The position numbers and the translations under genes are program-made. From contig JAEUKP010000024.1 in assembly GCA_016794145.1 (NCBI GenBank), positions 26,162 through 90,161 on the forward strand: a stretch of DNA of 64,000 nucleotides. Direction: 5' to 3'. Positions within the stretch are counted from its first letter, which is position 1. Each line of letters opens with the position of its first letter. The notes under the pieces are model-generated. The model saw nothing but the letters and a program-made list of their open reading frames with translations, ran no database searches and was not told the origin of the DNA. Shown here one piece after another: positions 27,183 to 38,967 of this stretch. Source of the DNA: Alphaproteobacteria bacterium. GTDB lineage: Bacteria; Pseudomonadota; Alphaproteobacteria; Micavibrionales; Micavibrionaceae.

Positions 27183-29183
27183 ATCCAGGTCTTTCAGTCG
27201 CTTGATTTCATCACGCAATCTTGCAGCCTCTTCAAATTCAAGATTTTCTGCAGCCCTATGCATTTGCAGGTCCAAGCGGTTCAATTCTTTTTGTAGAGAT
27301 CTCGGATCATCGAACAAAGCTTGGTCTCTATCCGACATCCCAACAGCCTGAGGCGTCAAGTCACTGTAATCCGCCTGTTCATATACACTTGAAAGCGTAT
27401 CACGGATCGTTTTTGTAACGCTTTCAGGTGTGATGCCATGCTGTATATTATACTCGACCTGCTTTGCACGGCGACGATCGGTTTCATCAATCGCAGCCTT
27501 CATACTTTTTGTGATAGTATCAGCATATAAAACTGCTTTACCACCAACGTTACGGGCGGCTCTTCCGATTGTTTGAATCAAGGATGTTCTAGAACGAAGA
27601 AACCCTTCCTTATCAGCATCCAGGATCGCAACAAGCATACACTCAGGGATATCCAACCCTTCTCGAAGCAGGTTAATTCCAACCAAGATGTCGAATGCAC
27701 CAAGGCGGAGATCCCGAATAATTTCAATTCGTTCCAATGTTTCAATATCCGAATGGAGATAACGAACCTTCAATCCATTTTCAACCAAATAATCTGTTAG
27801 GTTTTCTGCCATTTTCTTTGTAAGAGTTGTGACCAAGGCACGACCGTTTGAAGATACAACCCTTTTACATTCATGCATCAAATCATCAATCTGATGCTCT
27901 GTTGGCCTGATTTCAACAGGAGGATCAATTAATCCGGTTGGACGAACAACCTGTTCAACAAACATACCACCTGTCTGTTCTAATTCCCAATCCCCGGGAG
28001 TTGCCGACACAAAAACGGTTTGAGGCCGCATTGAATTCCATTCATCAAATTTCAAAGGCCGGTTATCCAATGCTGATGGCAATCGAAACCCAAACTCTGT
28101 CAATGTTGTTTTACGGGCACGGTCACCGTTGTACATTCCTCCCAATTGCCCAACCATCACATGACTTTCATCCAAGAAAAGAAGCGCATCTTTTGGCAAA
28201 TATTCAAACAATGTTGGGGGCGGCGCACCGGGAGCACGTCCGGTCAGATAACGCGAATAGTTTTCAATCCCTTGGCACATGCCTGTCGCAGACAACATTT
28301 CCAAATCAAAGGTTGCGCGCTGCTCTAATCTTTGGGCTTCTAATAACTTGCCTTGTGCATGAAACTCCTCAAGTCGCCCTTTCAGCTCGGCCTTGATCTG
28401 CATGATGGCTTGCGCAATCGTTGGCCCGGGCGTAATGTAATGTGTATTCGCATAAACGCGGACAGCATCCATTGTTATAAACTTTTCGCCGGTCAACGGA
28501 TCAAACTCTGTAATTTGCTCGACCTCATCTCCGAATAATGAAAACCGCCAGGCCCTGTCTTCAAAGTGGACCGGAAACAGCTCAACCGTATCGCCACGAA
28601 CACGAAACCCTCCGCGCTCGAAAACAATATCGTTCCGTTTATACTGGAGCTCTACTAACTTCTGGATAAGGTCCTGACGATCAATCCGCTGGCCCTTTGT
28701 GATTTCAAAGGTCATGGCGTAATAATCTTCTTTTGACCCGATCCCATAAATGCATGATACAGATGCAACAATAATCACGTCGCGCCGTTCAAAAATCGCA
28801 CGCGTTGCGGCATGGCGCATGCGATCAATCTGTTCATTGATTGTGGCTTCTTTCTCGATATATAAATCACGCTTTGGAACATAGGCTTCTGGTTGATAAT
28901 AATCATAATAGGATACAAAATATTCAACGGCATTATTTGGAAAGAATTCTTTCATTTCACTATATAATTGGGCGGCCAGAGTTTTATTCGGCGCCAAGAT
29001 CAATGCTGGCCTTTGCGTCCGTTCGATTAAATGGGCCATGGTAAATGTTTTACCGGAACCGGTAACACCCAATAACACTTGATCTGTCAATCCCTGATCA
29101 AGCCCTGCTAACAAAGCTTCAATCGCTGCTGGTTGATCTCCAGCAGGCTTAAAGGAGGAATGAATTTTAAACGGGACCGTCAT
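27168..29183 (-). CDS. uvrB: UvrABC excinuclease subunit B
   Basis: Damage-verifying helicase-like subunit of nucleotide excision repair. 671 residues. Walker [35 protein letters not shown], the beta-hairpin [15 protein letters not shown], Walker [11 protein letters not shown], motif [11 protein letters not shown], and the C-terminal UVR motif [18 protein letters not shown] that binds UvrC. Four bases separate it from the upstream mutT gene. Confidence 0.99.
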   Translation of the reverse strand: MTVPFKIHSSFKPAGDQPAAIEALLAGLDQGLTDQVLLGVTGSGKTFTMAHLIERTQRPALILAPNKTLAAQLYSEMKEFFPNNAVEYFVSYYDYYQPEAYVPKRDLYIEKEATINEQIDRMRHAATRAIFERRDVIIVASVSCIYGIGSKEDYYAMTFEITKGQRIDRQDLIQKLVELQYKRNDIVFERGGFRVRGDTVELFPVHFEDRAWRFSLFGDEVEQITEFDPLTGEKFITMDAVRVYANTHYITPGPTIAQAIMQIKAELKGRLEEFHAQGKLLEAQRLEQRATFDLEMLSATGMCQGIENYSRYLTGRAPGAPPPTLFEYLPKDALLFLDESHVMVGQLGGMYNGDRARKTTLTEFGFRLPSALDNRPLKFDEWNSMRPQTVFVSATPGDWELEQTGGMFVEQVVRPTGLIDPPVEIRPTEHQIDDLMHECKRVVSSNGRALVTTLTKKMAENLTDYLVENGLKVRYLHSDIETLERIEIIRDLRLGAFDILVGINLLREGLDIPECMLVAILDADKEGFLRSRTSLIQTIGRAARNVGGKAVLYADTITKSMKAAIDETDRRRAKQVEYNIQHGITPESVTKTIRDTLSSVYEQADYSDLTPQAVGMSDRDQALFDDPRSLQKELNRLDLQMHRAAENLEFEEAARLRDEIKRLKDLDLRVR

Positions 29184-29187
29184 AATT

Positions 29188-29646
29188 TTATAACAAAGCC
29201 TCTAACTGTGGAATCAGCGGTTTATCCGCTTCGGGCATTTCCAGACCGTATAGATCTTGGACATAGACCCATTTTAAGTTTTGACCTTCTTTAGGGGTTG
29301 GGTCTCCGCTCCAGATCCGCACTCCAAAAACAGGCATGAGTAAATAAAAATCAGGATAAAGATGCGATGCAAACCCAATTGGCCACATCCCGCAGGGGCG
29401 CGTTTCAATTCCTAATTCTTCACGCAACTCACGCATCAAAGCATATTCTGGAATCTCCCCGGCTTCAATCTTACCACCTGGGAACTCCCATAATCCAGCC
29501 ATTTCTTTTCCCTCTGGGCGCTGAGCAACAAGAACTCTCTTCTTTCTATCTATTAAGACAGCCGCAACAACATGGATAATTTTTCTGACAGGCATGTCGG
29601 GCGGAGGAGCCGCCAAAGCTTCAGCACAAGATAATTTGATCGCCAT
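29188..29646 (-). CDS. mutT: NUDIX hydrolase, MutT type
   Basis: 152 residues from ATG 29646 (AGAAGGTGA upstream). The Nudix box is complete: GGKIEAGE then REL-REELGI, matching G-x5-E-x7-REUxEExGU. The surrounding [19 protein letters not shown] fits the MutT (8-oxo-dGTP diphosphatase) group. It sits between uvrB and the parvulin gene on the same strand. In many alphaproteobacteria mutT lies near argJ, a parvulin gene and secA, which this partly matches; argJ is absent here. Confidence 0.9.
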   Translation of the reverse strand: MAIKLSCAEALAAPPPDMPVRKIIHVVAAVLIDRKKRVLVAQRPEGKEMAGLWEFPGGKIEAGEIPEYALMRELREELGIETRPCGMWPIGFASHLYPDFYLLMPVFGVRIWSGDPTPKEGQNLKWVYVQDLYGLEMPEADKPLIPQLEALL

Positions 29647-29716
29647 AATTTTCACCTTCTGAAAAAAGCATCCCCGCAAAAGCGGGGATACATGGTCTTG
29701 ATAAATTGATCAAGAA

Positions 29717-30766
29717 TTACTCTACTTTATTTTCTTCAACTGGTTTTTCTTCAGCTGGCTTTTCCTCAGCTGGTTTTTCTTCAGCGGCAACTGATGCAGC
29801 AGGTGTTTCTGCAACAATTGGTTTGCCGTCATAATCAAATTTTTCAACGGTTGCGGCTTTATTCCACTCTGCAACCAATTTCTCTAAAATATCACGGCGA
29901 ACCTGACCTTCGACCTGTAATTTGACATCTTCAAATTTCGGAGCTGGGCGATCGCGTTTTTCCAACAGCTGAATGACATGGAATCCAAACTGGGTTTTAA
30001 CAGGTGTCTTTGTATGTTCATTAGGCTTTAACGCAAAAGCTGCATCTGAAAATTCTTTGACCATATCTGTTTGTGCAAAATAACCAAGATCTCCACCGTT
30101 ATCGCTGTTTGATTTGTCTTTAGAAAATTCTTTTGCCAAATCTTCAAATTTTGAACCACTGTTTAATTTGGCAATGATATCTTTGGCCTGATCTTCTGCA
30201 TCAACAAGAATATGGCGGGCATGAGCTTCTTCAACTTTTGGTATATTTTTGACGATATCATCATATGTTTTTTTAACAAGTTCGTCGGAAAACTGTTTGT
30301 CGATCGCCTTTTCTGCATAGACAGACCGGCGAATTTGTGTTTTTGCAAGATCCATGCGTTTCAGGACAACAGGATCATTATCAAAGTTTTCTGAGGTTGC
30401 TTTTTCATCCACAATCTTTGCGCTGACCAACTGATCCAAGGCCATCGGAAAAATGTCTTTTGGATTGGCTTGCTGCATTTGCGCAGGCAGAGTCTTAATG
30501 AAATCCAGAACATCTGTCCGGTATAATGATTTACCATTAACCTTTGCAACGACAGGATCATCCGGGCCGTGAACAACTTCAGCAGCAGGAGACGACGTCG
30601 AAGACGCAGAGGATGATGTATCATTCCCAACAGTCATCGAAGTGGTTGCAGATTCAAGGGTTTTTGAATCCACGTTAGGGCCCATGGGTGCCATATAATG
30701 GGATACACTGTAACCAACACCTGCTCCGACCAAAAGTGCCAATCCAATCGCAGTAAAAGTTTTCAT
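29717..30766 (-). CDS. Periplasmic parvulin-type peptidyl-prolyl isomerase
   Basis: 349 residues, a PrsA/SurA-like folding factor for exported proteins. N-terminal signal or anchor segment (TFTAIGLALLVGAGVGYSV), a Ser/Thr/Ala-rich linker, then a SurA-like helical region. The rotamase domain spans about residues 180-275, with AHARHILVDAEDQAK, LAKEFSKDKS, NGGDLGYFAQTDMV and FGFHVIQLLEKRD. The C-terminus is a Glu/Lys/Pro repeat tail (EEKPA units). It is divergent from secA, which fits a role with exported proteins. Confidence 0.92.
   Translation of the reverse strand: MKTFTAIGLALLVGAGVGYSVSHYMAPMGPNVDSKTLESATTSMTVGNDTSSSASSTSSPAAEVVHGPDDPVVAKVNGKSLYRTDVLDFIKTLPAQMQQANPKDIFPMALDQLVSAKIVDEKATSENFDNDPVVLKRMDLAKTQIRRSVYAEKAIDKQFSDELVKKTYDDIVKNIPKVEEAHARHILVDAEDQAKDIIAKLNSGSKFEDLAKEFSKDKSNSDNGGDLGYFAQTDMVKEFSDAAFALKPNEHTKTPVKTQFGFHVIQLLEKRDRPAPKFEDVKLQVEGQVRRDILEKLVAEWNKAATVEKFDYDGKPIVAETPAASVAAEEKPAEEKPAEEKPVEENKVE
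29733..29787 (-). repeat. 15-base tandem repeat coding for EEKPA units
   Basis: Three to four imperfect copies of a 15-base unit give EEKPAEEKPAEEKPVEE at the C-terminus of the parvulin. Confidence 0.85.
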
Positions 30767-30960
30767 CGTCTTGCCTCATTTCTTGAAATATTAGGGAAAT
30801 AAATTTTGTCCTGTTGTTATTTGTACATAGCTTTCCAGCAAGAGCAAGTAGAAAGATAGCAATTATATCATCTTATTTATCGTTTTTCAGTCAGGCGAGA
30901 TTGACGATTTGATTGATAAGTCTTATATCAGAGGACATTACGAAAAGGATTTGATTCACT

Positions 30961-33690
30961 ATGCTCTTGAACTTTGCAACTAAGATTTTCGGCTCCAGCA
31001 ACGACCGCATCATTCAATCGATGCGACACAAGGTTGAACAAATCAACGCGCTTGAACCATCCATTGCAGAATTAAGCAATGAAGCTCTTCAATCCAAAAC
31101 ACAAGAGTTCAGATCCCGGATTGAAAATGGTGCCACTTTAGACTCCCTCCTCCCTGAGGCATTTGCCGTTGTCAGGGAAGCGTCAAAGCGTGTCTTCGGG
31201 ATGCGTCACTTTGATGTCCAATTAATTGGTGGTCTGACATTACACCAAGGAAAAATCGCAGAAATGAGAACGGGTGAAGGTAAAACCCTGATGGCAACAC
31301 TCCCTGTTTACTTGAATGCGATCGCGGGGAAAGGTGTTCACGTTGTTACGGTTAATGATTATTTGGCCAAACGAGACTCTGAATGGATGGGAAAGCTTTA
31401 TAATTGGTTAGGCCTATCGGTCGGCTGCATCGTATCTAATATGGCAGACCACGAGCGCCAAGAGGCCTATGCCGCAGACATTACCTATGGAACGAATAAC
31501 GAATTCGGTTTTGATTATCTGCGTGACAACATGAAATACAATCTGTCTGACATGGCTCAGCGTGAATTTAATTATGCGATTGTTGACGAAGTTGACTCGA
31601 TTTTAGTCGATGAAGCCAGAACCCCTCTTATTATTTCTGGCCCCACTGAAAATGCAACAGACATGTATGTTTCTGTGAACAAGCTTATTCCTCTTCTCGG
31701 GACAGATGATTACGAGAAAGATGAAAAAACAAAAACCGTTATTTTATCAGAATCCGGCGTTGAAAAAATTGAGGGGCTTTTGAAATCGAATGCCCTTTTG
31801 GTAACAGGCGGGTTATACGATGCTCATAATATCAGCCTTGTCCATCATGTAAACCAGGCTCTTCGTGCCCATAAATTATTCAGCCGGGACACAGACTACA
31901 TCGTAAAAGATGATAAGGTTATTATTATTGATGAATTTACAGGCCGGATGATGGATGGACGCCGTTACTCCGAAGGGTTGCACCAAGCGCTGGAAGCAAA
32001 AGAAGGTGTAACGATCCAGAATGAAAATCAAACACTTGCATCTATTACCTTTCAGAATTATTTCCGTCTGTACCCGAAACTCGCGGGAATGACAGGCACT
32101 GCAATGACTGAAGCTGCAGAGTTTATGGACATCTATAAATTAGGGGTTGTTGAAATCCCAACAAACGTACCTGTTGCTCGTGTCGATCATAATGATAAGA
32201 TTTACAAATCCGCTGCAGATAAAGAAAATGCGATTATAGAGCTTGTTAAATCATGCCACGCACGCAAACAGCCAGTTCTGGTTGGAACTGTTTCAATTGA
32301 AAAATCTGAAGCTCTCTCGGAAAGCCTGAAAAAAGCAAAAATCCCCCATCAGGTTCTGAATGCCCGCTATCATGAGCAAGAGGCCTCTATTATTTCCCAA
32401 GCAGGCCGATCCGGTGCAGTTACGATCGCAACCAACATGGCCGGGCGTGGAACAGATATCAAATTGGGGGGGAATGCAGAAATGCGGATCCTTCACGAAA
32501 TTCCTGGCGATGTGTCACCCGAACAACGTAAGGCGATAGAAGATAAAATCAACGAAGAAGTCGCAAAGGACAAAGAAATTGTTCTTGCTGCCGGTGGCCT
32601 ATACGTGATTGGAACAGAACGACATGAGTCCAGACGAATTGATAACCAATTACGCGGACGATCAGGCCGTCAGGGAGACCCCGGTGCGTCGACATTCTTC
32701 TTATCGACGCAAGATGACCTTATGCGGATTTTTAGCCCAGATGCATTAGAAGCCGTTCTATCAAGCAAATCAATTGGTTTAAAAGATGGCGAAGCCCTCA
32801 CTCATCCTTGGCTTTCAAAAGCATTGGAAAAAGCGCAAACACGCGTTGAACAACAAAATTATGAAATCCGGAAAAACTTGTTGAAATTCGACAATGTGAT
32901 GAATGACCAACGAAAACAAATTTATGAGGATCGTCACGAGATTATGAATGCGGAAAATATTTCCGATATGGTGACCGATATGCGTCACAATCTGATTTCT
33001 GACCTCGTTGCAACAGCCATCCCGGAAAACGCCTATGCCGAACAATGGAATGTGACATCTCTGAAAGCCGAGGTGCAAGCCCTTTTGAATCTTGATCTAC
33101 CAATCGAAGATTGGGCAAAAGAAGAAGGCATTGCGAACGAAGAAATTGAATCGCGTATTGTAAAAGCTTCGGATGCGTTCATGGCAGATAAACGGGCACG
33201 GGCTGGAGATAAATTTTTTGACCATATTGAGAAATCTTTTGTGCTCAGACTCCTTGACCAGAGTTGGAAAGAGCATCTTCTGCATCTTGACCATTTACGT
33301 CAGGGCATAAATCTTCGTGCGTTTGCGCAACGCGATCCCCTAAATGAATATAAATCCGAAGCGTTTAACCTGTTCAATGCAATGACAAGCCGGTTAAGTA
33401 CATTGATTGTACAGAATCTGTCATTGGTTGAAATTAATATTGACGAACAGACTTTTGCAAAAATGGAAGCCCAAAAGCGTGAGGAAGACGAAAAACTTGC
33501 AAAGCTCACCCGGACAGACCCGGCACTGGAAGCAGATACGAAAGCCGAAGATAAAAGTGCCCCAATCCCCTTCCGAAAACGCTTTGACCCGAACGATCCC
33601 TCCGCTTGGATGGGAAATGTCCCGCGCAATGCGGAGTGCCCTTGTGGGTCAGGCAAAAAATTTAAATACTGCCATGGGAAGATTGATTAA
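30961..33690 (+). CDS. secA: Preprotein translocase ATPase SecA
   Basis: Motor of Sec-dependent export. 909 residues, the typical proteobacterial length. Motifs: [19 protein letters not shown] (Walker A), [28 protein letters not shown] (Walker B and following), [48 protein letters not shown] in two parts, and the zinc-binding C-terminal [14 protein letters not shown] that binds SecB. The stop lies inside a 16-bp tandem duplication. Confidence 0.99.
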   Translation: MLLNFATKIFGSSNDRIIQSMRHKVEQINALEPSIAELSNEALQSKTQEFRSRIENGATLDSLLPEAFAVVREASKRVFGMRHFDVQLIGGLTLHQGKIAEMRTGEGKTLMATLPVYLNAIAGKGVHVVTVNDYLAKRDSEWMGKLYNWLGLSVGCIVSNMADHERQEAYAADITYGTNNEFGFDYLRDNMKYNLSDMAQREFNYAIVDEVDSILVDEARTPLIISGPTENATDMYVSVNKLIPLLGTDDYEKDEKTKTVILSESGVEKIEGLLKSNALLVTGGLYDAHNISLVHHVNQALRAHKLFSRDTDYIVKDDKVIIIDEFTGRMMDGRRYSEGLHQALEAKEGVTIQNENQTLASITFQNYFRLYPKLAGMTGTAMTEAAEFMDIYKLGVVEIPTNVPVARVDHNDKIYKSAADKENAIIELVKSCHARKQPVLVGTVSIEKSEALSESLKKAKIPHQVLNARYHEQEASIISQAGRSGAVTIATNMAGRGTDIKLGGNAEMRILHEIPGDVSPEQRKAIEDKINEEVAKDKEIVLAAGGLYVIGTERHESRRIDNQLRGRSGRQGDPGASTFFLSTQDDLMRIFSPDALEAVLSSKSIGLKDGEALTHPWLSKALEKAQTRVEQQNYEIRKNLLKFDNVMNDQRKQIYEDRHEIMNAENISDMVTDMRHNLISDLVATAIPENAYAEQWNVTSLKAEVQALLNLDLPIEDWAKEEGIANEEIESRIVKASDAFMADKRARAGDKFFDHIEKSFVLRLLDQSWKEHLLHLDHLRQGINLRAFAQRDPLNEYKSEAFNLFNAMTSRLSTLIVQNLSLVEINIDEQTFAKMEAQKREEDEKLAKLTRTDPALEADTKAEDKSAPIPFRKRFDPNDPSAWMGNVPRNAECPCGSGKKFKYCHGKID

Positions 33691-33707
33691 AGGGAAGATT
33701 GATTAAA
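33676..33707 (+). repeat. Perfect 16-bp tandem duplication across the secA stop
   Basis: GGGAAGATTGATTAAA occurs twice in direct succession (33676-33691 and 33692-33707). The first copy encodes the last residues (GKID) and the stop of SecA. Confidence 0.95.
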
Positions 33708-33727
33708 AGCCATCTGCTTTTCTTTCT

Positions 33728-34222
33728 CTATGCTTTCCTTTGTTGTACAGCCTGAAGAAGAACATCCCGCACGCTGTCGTTGCCCAAAACTTTCTGGGTC
33801 ACGGCATTCAGACGTTTTTTGACTGTATTAACCTCGACGACCCCAGTTTCGGTCAAAGCAAGGGCAGACCCTAACGCCCCATACATGTCCTGAATGTAGG
33901 CATCTTTAAGCCGAGGTGTGAATTTTTCGATCTCTTTTGCTTTCTCGGCATCTTCAACTTCAAGGGTAATGGAAATATTGACGATTTGGACAACGCCCTT
34001 TTTATTGACAATCGGCAGGGTTAAAGGATCTATTTTCACAAAAGCAACTTTTGCATCGTCTTGTTTCTTGGATTCAGAACTCTCTGCCTTAGATTTGTCT
34101 TTTGCTTCTTGTTTCGGATCAACAGAAGCTTGCGCTGCTTTTCCTCCAAAGAATGTAAAAGCAGCAAAGCCACCACCGCCCAAAAGGAGCATTGCAACAA
34201 CGATCAAAATAATCTTTTTCAT
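33728..34222 (-). CDS. fliL: Flagellar basal-body-associated protein FliL
   Basis: 164 residues: short cytoplasmic start, one membrane span (IILIVVAMLLLGGGGFAAFTFF), a charged Lys/Ser/Asp linker, then the periplasmic FliL domain with FVKIDPLTLPIVN, ISITLEVEDAEKAKEI and a C-terminal helix region. FliL surrounds the stator and supports MotAB function, so it relates to motA-motB at 8.7 kb. It is not followed by fliM here. AAGGG lies ahead of ATG 34222. Confidence 0.88.
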   Translation of the reverse strand: MKKIILIVVAMLLLGGGGFAAFTFFGGKAAQASVDPKQEAKDKSKAESSESKKQDDAKVAFVKIDPLTLPIVNKKGVVQIVNISITLEVEDAEKAKEIEKFTPRLKDAYIQDMYGALGSALALTETGVVEVNTVKKRLNAVTQKVLGNDSVRDVLLQAVQQRKA

Positions 34223-34442
34223 TATAAACCCTTACTTTTTTCGATTTTTGTCTCGATTTTTTGATTTTCTGGCTGGCTTCTGCCCTATTTTTATCTTCTA
34301 AGATAATGATAACAGCGAATATGTTAATGCGCCGTAATCATTTGATAAAATTTTAGAAAAAATGTTGTGACGCACCATGGAAATGCGAAGAGAAGGCCAA
34401 CTAGAACGTCTTATAGACGACCTAGACGATCATTTTTGAGCA

Positions 34443-35684
34443 TCATTTTTTTTGAAAGAACTTGTCGATACTTGCTTTCAAAGCGGATGCGATCTGGGTC
34501 CGATAAGAGGCATTCGAAAGTCTTTCAACCTCTTCACGGTTTGTTAAATATCCCATTTCGACAAGAATTGAAGGAATATCCATCGCTTTTAGAACGGCAA
34601 AACCTGCAGATCTATATTTTGTATCCAGAATTTTGACATTCCGTTTATCAAGCGTTGTTATGACTGTTTTAGCCAAATACCGAGATTGATTCATTGTATC
34701 ACGGGCGGCCAGATCAATCAGGATATCGGCAACATCATGTTCCTGATGGCTTAAATCTATCCCGGCAATCAAATCAGATTTGTTTTCGCGTTCAGCCAAT
34801 TTGGCAGTTTCCTTGTCTGATGCTTTATCAGAGAGAGTATAGACGGAGGCACCGGTGACGTTACTGCGACTGATCGAATCGGCATGAAGGGATATAAATA
34901 AATCTCCGCCTTTTCTGCGCGCAAATTTAACCCGCTCCCCTAAGGGAATAAATACATCTGTAGAACGAGTCATTTCAACACGATACCCGTCTTTTTCCAA
35001 CTGCCGTTTTAACTCTAAGCCAACAGCAAGAACGATTGTTTTTTCGTACATACCGTTAACCCCTAACGCCCCGGGGTCCTGACCGCCATGTCCCGGATCA
35101 ATAATAACCAATTTCCGTGCCTTTGCGGGATTGAATGTGTTTTCTGACGGCGTTGCTGTCTTTCCTTGAATACTGGCCCCTACTTGTTTTGTGGATTGGC
35201 GGTTTAATTCCGGGGAGGATGCCAGGGGGCGCCCTCCTCCTGACATATTTCCCATTTTCTGGCTTGTGGCCTCACGCATTATGGCCGCACTTGTTTTTGA
35301 AAAATCAATAACGATCCGATCTGGTTGAGTGGCCGATCGGTCAATTGCAAAAGCTGCCTTAATCAGGACAGGCGTATCCGTTTCAATGACCAACCTTCCT
35401 TTTCCGGCCCCTAAATCTCCGAAACGGACATCTTTAACCAATGTAGCAGATGGAGTCGTCACACGCCCAACTTTCCAGTTAAATCGATCCAGATCAATAA
35501 TAATGCGGTCGGGGGATTGAAGAACAAAGGCTCTGAATTCGCTTTTTCCTGACAATTCAACAACAATTCTTTCTTTTTCGGCATGACCTCCGATTCTGAT
35601 GGCACGAACATCCAATGCCCAACTCGCGTTGATTCCTAGGCAAAACCATGCAAAAAATAAAAAAAACAAGGGCTTAAAGAACAT
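34443..35684 (-). CDS. amiC: N-acetylmuramoyl-L-alanine amidase with AMIN domain
   Basis: Periplasmic zinc amidase that cuts septal peptidoglycan. 413 residues from ATG 35684 (a GTG two codons earlier is possible). Signal peptide (PLFFLFFAWFCLGINASWA), AMIN domain (about 25-125, targeting to the septum), linker, and Amidase_3 domain from about 190: IDPGHGGQDPGALG (first Zn His), YEKTIVLAVGLELK, MTRSTDVFIPLGERV, LFISLHADS and the catalytic Glu in VEMGYLTNREEV. It is divergent from ctrA. The symbol is by family; amiA/B are alternatives. Confidence 0.93.
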   Translation of the reverse strand: MFFKPLFFLFFAWFCLGINASWALDVRAIRIGGHAEKERIVVELSGKSEFRAFVLQSPDRIIIDLDRFNWKVGRVTTPSATLVKDVRFGDLGAGKGRLVIETDTPVLIKAAFAIDRSATQPDRIVIDFSKTSAAIMREATSQKMGNMSGGGRPLASSPELNRQSTKQVGASIQGKTATPSENTFNPAKARKLVIIDPGHGGQDPGALGVNGMYEKTIVLAVGLELKRQLEKDGYRVEMTRSTDVFIPLGERVKFARRKGGDLFISLHADSISRSNVTGASVYTLSDKASDKETAKLAERENKSDLIAGIDLSHQEHDVADILIDLAARDTMNQSRYLAKTVITTLDKRNVKILDTKYRSAGFAVLKAMDIPSILVEMGYLTNREEVERLSNASYRTQIASALKASIDKFFQKK

Positions 35685-35712
35685 GCACACCCAGAAAAGT
35701 AAGAGAAAATAT

Positions 35713-35789
35713 GATTCTTATTAAAGCAAAAAGAAAACTATTTGTTAAGCCTGTTAATATTTGTTAATATAGTTGTTAACTAAAGTTAA
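35713..35789 (+). promoter_or_regulatory. ctrA upstream region: five TTAA motifs and one GANTC site
   Basis: TTAA occurs at 35745, 35754, 35764, 35776 and 35786 (starts), 9 to 12 bases apart, with GTTAAC palindrome at 35775-35780. GATTC (a GANTC site, the CcrM methylation target in alphaproteobacteria) is at 35713-35717. CtrA half-sites are TTAA pairs with 7 bases between; none of these pairs has exactly that spacing (5, 6, 8, 6 between). Confidence 0.55.
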
Positions 35790-35821
35790 TTGCAACATAC
35801 AAAAAGTTACGGGAGAAACCC

Positions 35822-36529
35822 ATGCGTGTCCTGCTAGTAGAAGACGATAGCTCAACAGCCAAATCAATTGAAATGATCCTCAAATCCGAAGGCTATATGG
35901 TTGAATCAACGGATTTAGGTGAAGATGCTTACGAATTAGGAAAATTTTACGAATATGACATTATCGTACTGGATCTGATGCTGCCAGATATGCACGGATA
36001 TGAGGTATTAAAAAAGCTCCGTGCAGAAAAAATCAATATTCCTATTCTGATTCTTTCTGGGCTTGCTGAACTTGATAGTAAAATCAAAGGCCTTGGTTTT
36101 GGCGCAGATGACTATCTTACAAAGCCATTCGAGAAAGCTGAATTGATTGCCCGTATCAAAGCAATCGTACGCCGGTCACAAGGACATTCACAAAGTAAAA
36201 TTGAAATCGGTCGGGTATCTGTCAATCTTGACTCTCGGACAGTCGAGGTTGATAACAAGCCCGTTCACTTAACTGGAAAAGAATATGGTATTCTTGAGCT
36301 TCTCGCTCTCCGGAAAGGGACCACTCTGACCAAGGAAATGTTCTTGAATCACCTTTATGGCGGGATGGATGAACCAGAAGTAAAAATTATTGATGTGTTT
36401 ATCTGCAAACTCCGCAAGAAAATAGAAATTGCAACCGACGGAGAGAATTATATCGAAACCGTGTGGGGCCGTGGTTACGTTCTGCGCGAACCATCACAGG
36501 CAGATAAGGTGCGTGCTGCGAACGCTTAA
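35822..36529 (+). CDS. ctrA: Cell-cycle master response regulator CtrA
   Basis: OmpR-type response regulator that in alphaproteobacteria controls cell-cycle and flagellar genes. 235 residues. Receiver domain (1-120) with acidic pocket VEDD (7-9), phosphoacceptor Asp51 in [23 protein letters not shown] and the [12 protein letters not shown] switch Lys. The C-terminal winged helix (about 128-225) has the CtrA-typical [27 protein letters not shown] and [19 protein letters not shown] lies ahead of ATG 35822. Confidence 0.97.
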   Translation: MRVLLVEDDSSTAKSIEMILKSEGYMVESTDLGEDAYELGKFYEYDIIVLDLMLPDMHGYEVLKKLRAEKINIPILILSGLAELDSKIKGLGFGADDYLTKPFEKAELIARIKAIVRRSQGHSQSKIEIGRVSVNLDSRTVEVDNKPVHLTGKEYGILELLALRKGTTLTKEMFLNHLYGGMDEPEVKIIDVFICKLRKKIEIATDGENYIETVWGRGYVLREPSQADKVRAANA

Positions 36530-36610
36530 ACTGTTAATAGCAATTCCGGCTTTCCCCAGAATAAAGGCTCCTTATTTAGAATTGGTTTAATACGGATATA
36601 ACCTTCTGTC

Positions 36611-36653
36611 ATAAAAGAAACCCTCATGATTGGTTCACGAGGGTTTCTTTTAT
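36611..36653. terminator. Bidirectional terminator between ctrA and hppA
   Basis: Perfect 15-bp arms ATAAAAGAAACCCTC / GAGGGTTTCTTTTAT with a 13-base loop; T-rich on both strands, serving two convergent genes. Confidence 0.9.
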
Positions 36654-36674
36654 CTCTTAAAAAATGGCTGATTA

Positions 36675-38777
36675 TTATTGTGTGATACTTTTTGCAACAA
36701 TCGCAACCAGAATAATCGCAACGATATTGGCAATTTTAATCAAAGGATTCACTGCAGGACCAGCCGTATCCTTATACGGATCCCCAACAGTATCACCTGT
36801 CACCGCGGCTTTATGCGCATCCGATCCTTTGCCGCCATGGTGCCCTTCTTCAATATATTTTTTTGCGTTATCCCATGCACCCCCACCTGAGGTCATTGAA
36901 ATAGCAACAAACAGACCTGTTACGATTGTTCCCATTAACAGCGCTCCAAGGGATTGGAAGGCCGCGGCAAGACCTGCTAATTTATAAACAATGCAGAACA
37001 AAACAATGGGTGCCCCAACAGGCAGCAAAGAGGGCAGAACCATCTCACGGATCGCGGCCTTGGTCAACAAATCCACTGCCGTCCCATATTCAGGTTTTGC
37101 AGTTCCCTGCATAATCCCTGGAATATCGCGGAACTGCCGCCGGACCTCAATTACCACAGCACCAGCTGCACGCCCTACGGCTGTCATGGACATTGCTCCG
37201 AACAGGTAAGGCAACAAACCACCGATGAAAAGGCCGATAACAACATAAGGATCCTGAAGTGAGAATGGAAGATCTCCAAGCTTTGGCAAGTAATGCTTGA
37301 TCTCTTCAGTATATCCGGCGAACAATACCAAGGCCGCCAATCCAGCAGATCCAATCGCATACCCCTTCGTCACCGCTTTTGTTGTATTTCCAACAGCATC
37401 CAGTTCGTCTGTCACTTTACGGACATTTTCAGGAAGTCCTGCCATTTCCGCAATTCCCCCTGCGTTATCTGTAACAGGCCCGAATGCATCAAGCGCAACA
37501 ACCATTCCAGCCAATGACAACATTGTCGTGGCCGCGGTTGCAATGCCATAAAGACCCGCAACATGATAGGCAATATAGATCCCAACACAGATTACAATCA
37601 CAGGCAAAGCCGTTGATTCCATTGAAACGGCCAAACCTTGGATGACGTTTGTTCCGTGCCCTGTTTCAGATGACTTTGCAATTTCACGTACAGGACGATA
37701 TGCCGTCGAGGTGTAATATTCAGTGATCCAAACCAAAAGGCCCGTCACACCCAAACCGACAGCCCCACAAATAAGCAAGTCTTTACCCGTAATAAAACCA
37801 CCACCCTTCAAGTCAAGATGGGTATCAAGACCGACTTGTTTGACGATCATCACACCAACCAAGAGGGCAGAAAAAATACCGGTTGCAATAAATCCACGGT
37901 ACAAAGCGCCCATAACAGTTGTGGTTGTTTTGGTAAAGCGTACAAAAAATGTTCCCGCAATGGACCCCATAATGCATAAAGCTCCGATGACCAATGGTAA
38001 AAACATTGCAATATTCATTGAGGCCGGTGCAAAAACACTTGTTGCAATTAACATGGCAGCAACAACTGTTACGGCATAGGTTTCGAACAAATCTGCAGCC
38101 ATACCAGCGCAATCGCCCACATTATCCCCTACGTTGTCTGCAATTACAGCAGGGTTACGAGGATCATCTTCAGGAATTCCTGCCTCTACTTTTCCAACAA
38201 GGTCGGCACCGACATCAGCCCCTTTTGTAAAAATACCACCACCCAAACGCGCGAAGATAGAAATAAGCGAGGCCCCAAAGCCAAGACCAATCAAGCCTTC
38301 CAGAGTTGTACGGACATCAAAATGTTGTAGTTCTGTCTGGATATAGGTGTATCCTGCAACCCCTGCAAGCCCCAAACCTACAACCAACATGCCGGTAATT
38401 GCTCCTGCCTTAAAGGATACATTCAAAGCCTGGGCACGGCCTTCACTGGCAGCCTCGGCAACCCGGACATTGGCACGAACAGAAACATTCATACCTATAA
38501 ATCCCGCAAGACCGGAAAGAACGGCTCCCCCTACAAAACCAAAAGCCACATGCGCACCTAAAAGCATCCATAAAACAAGAGCAACCGCCAAACCAACAGC
38601 CCCGATTGTTTTATATTGCCGCGTTAGATAGGCACTTGCGCCCTCTTGGATTGCGGCTGCAATTTCTTGCATTTTTGTATTCCCGGCTGGCTTCGCCATA
38701 ACTTGACGATAGGCAACCTGACCATATATCAACGCCAGCAGAACGCAGGACGCTATTAACAAATAGACTGGTAACAT
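36675..38777 (-). CDS. hppA: Membrane-bound proton-pumping pyrophosphatase, K(+)-independent type
   Basis: Couples hydrolysis of pyrophosphate to proton export. 700 residues, about 16 hydrophobic segments. Catalytic loops: [37 protein letters not shown], and [20 protein letters not shown]. The segment [18 protein letters not shown] carries Lys where K(+)-dependent enzymes carry Ala, the established mark of the K(+)-independent class. Common in alphaproteobacteria. It converges on ctrA across a shared terminator. Confidence 0.97.
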   Translation of the reverse strand: MLPVYLLIASCVLLALIYGQVAYRQVMAKPAGNTKMQEIAAAIQEGASAYLTRQYKTIGAVGLAVALVLWMLLGAHVAFGFVGGAVLSGLAGFIGMNVSVRANVRVAEAASEGRAQALNVSFKAGAITGMLVVGLGLAGVAGYTYIQTELQHFDVRTTLEGLIGLGFGASLISIFARLGGGIFTKGADVGADLVGKVEAGIPEDDPRNPAVIADNVGDNVGDCAGMAADLFETYAVTVVAAMLIATSVFAPASMNIAMFLPLVIGALCIMGSIAGTFFVRFTKTTTTVMGALYRGFIATGIFSALLVGVMIVKQVGLDTHLDLKGGGFITGKDLLICGAVGLGVTGLLVWITEYYTSTAYRPVREIAKSSETGHGTNVIQGLAVSMESTALPVIVICVGIYIAYHVAGLYGIATAATTMLSLAGMVVALDAFGPVTDNAGGIAEMAGLPENVRKVTDELDAVGNTTKAVTKGYAIGSAGLAALVLFAGYTEEIKHYLPKLGDLPFSLQDPYVVIGLFIGGLLPYLFGAMSMTAVGRAAGAVVIEVRRQFRDIPGIMQGTAKPEYGTAVDLLTKAAIREMVLPSLLPVGAPIVLFCIVYKLAGLAAAFQSLGALLMGTIVTGLFVAISMTSGGGAWDNAKKYIEEGHHGGKGSDAHKAAVTGDTVGDPYKDTAGPAVNPLIKIANIVAIILVAIVAKSITQ

Positions 38778-38967
38778 GTAAATCTCCCCCCGAAAACGGG
38801 ATTAAAGTTTCAATTCTTTCTAAATTTTTTGCAGCGCAATAATTTCCAGAAAAAACAACGCCATAATGTACGCCTGTCTGAAATCACTGACAAGAGGGGT
38901 TTTCAAAAAGACACACGCGTTTATTAAAGGCCACTTCTAAAAAATTGAAATAGGCTGCCGCAAAAAG

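Noticed and set aside
34378..34440. A 20-codon frame (MEMRREGQLERLIDDLDDHF) just before the 3' end of amiC
   Set aside because: Striking charge pattern, but no ribosome site and too short to support without expression or conservation data.
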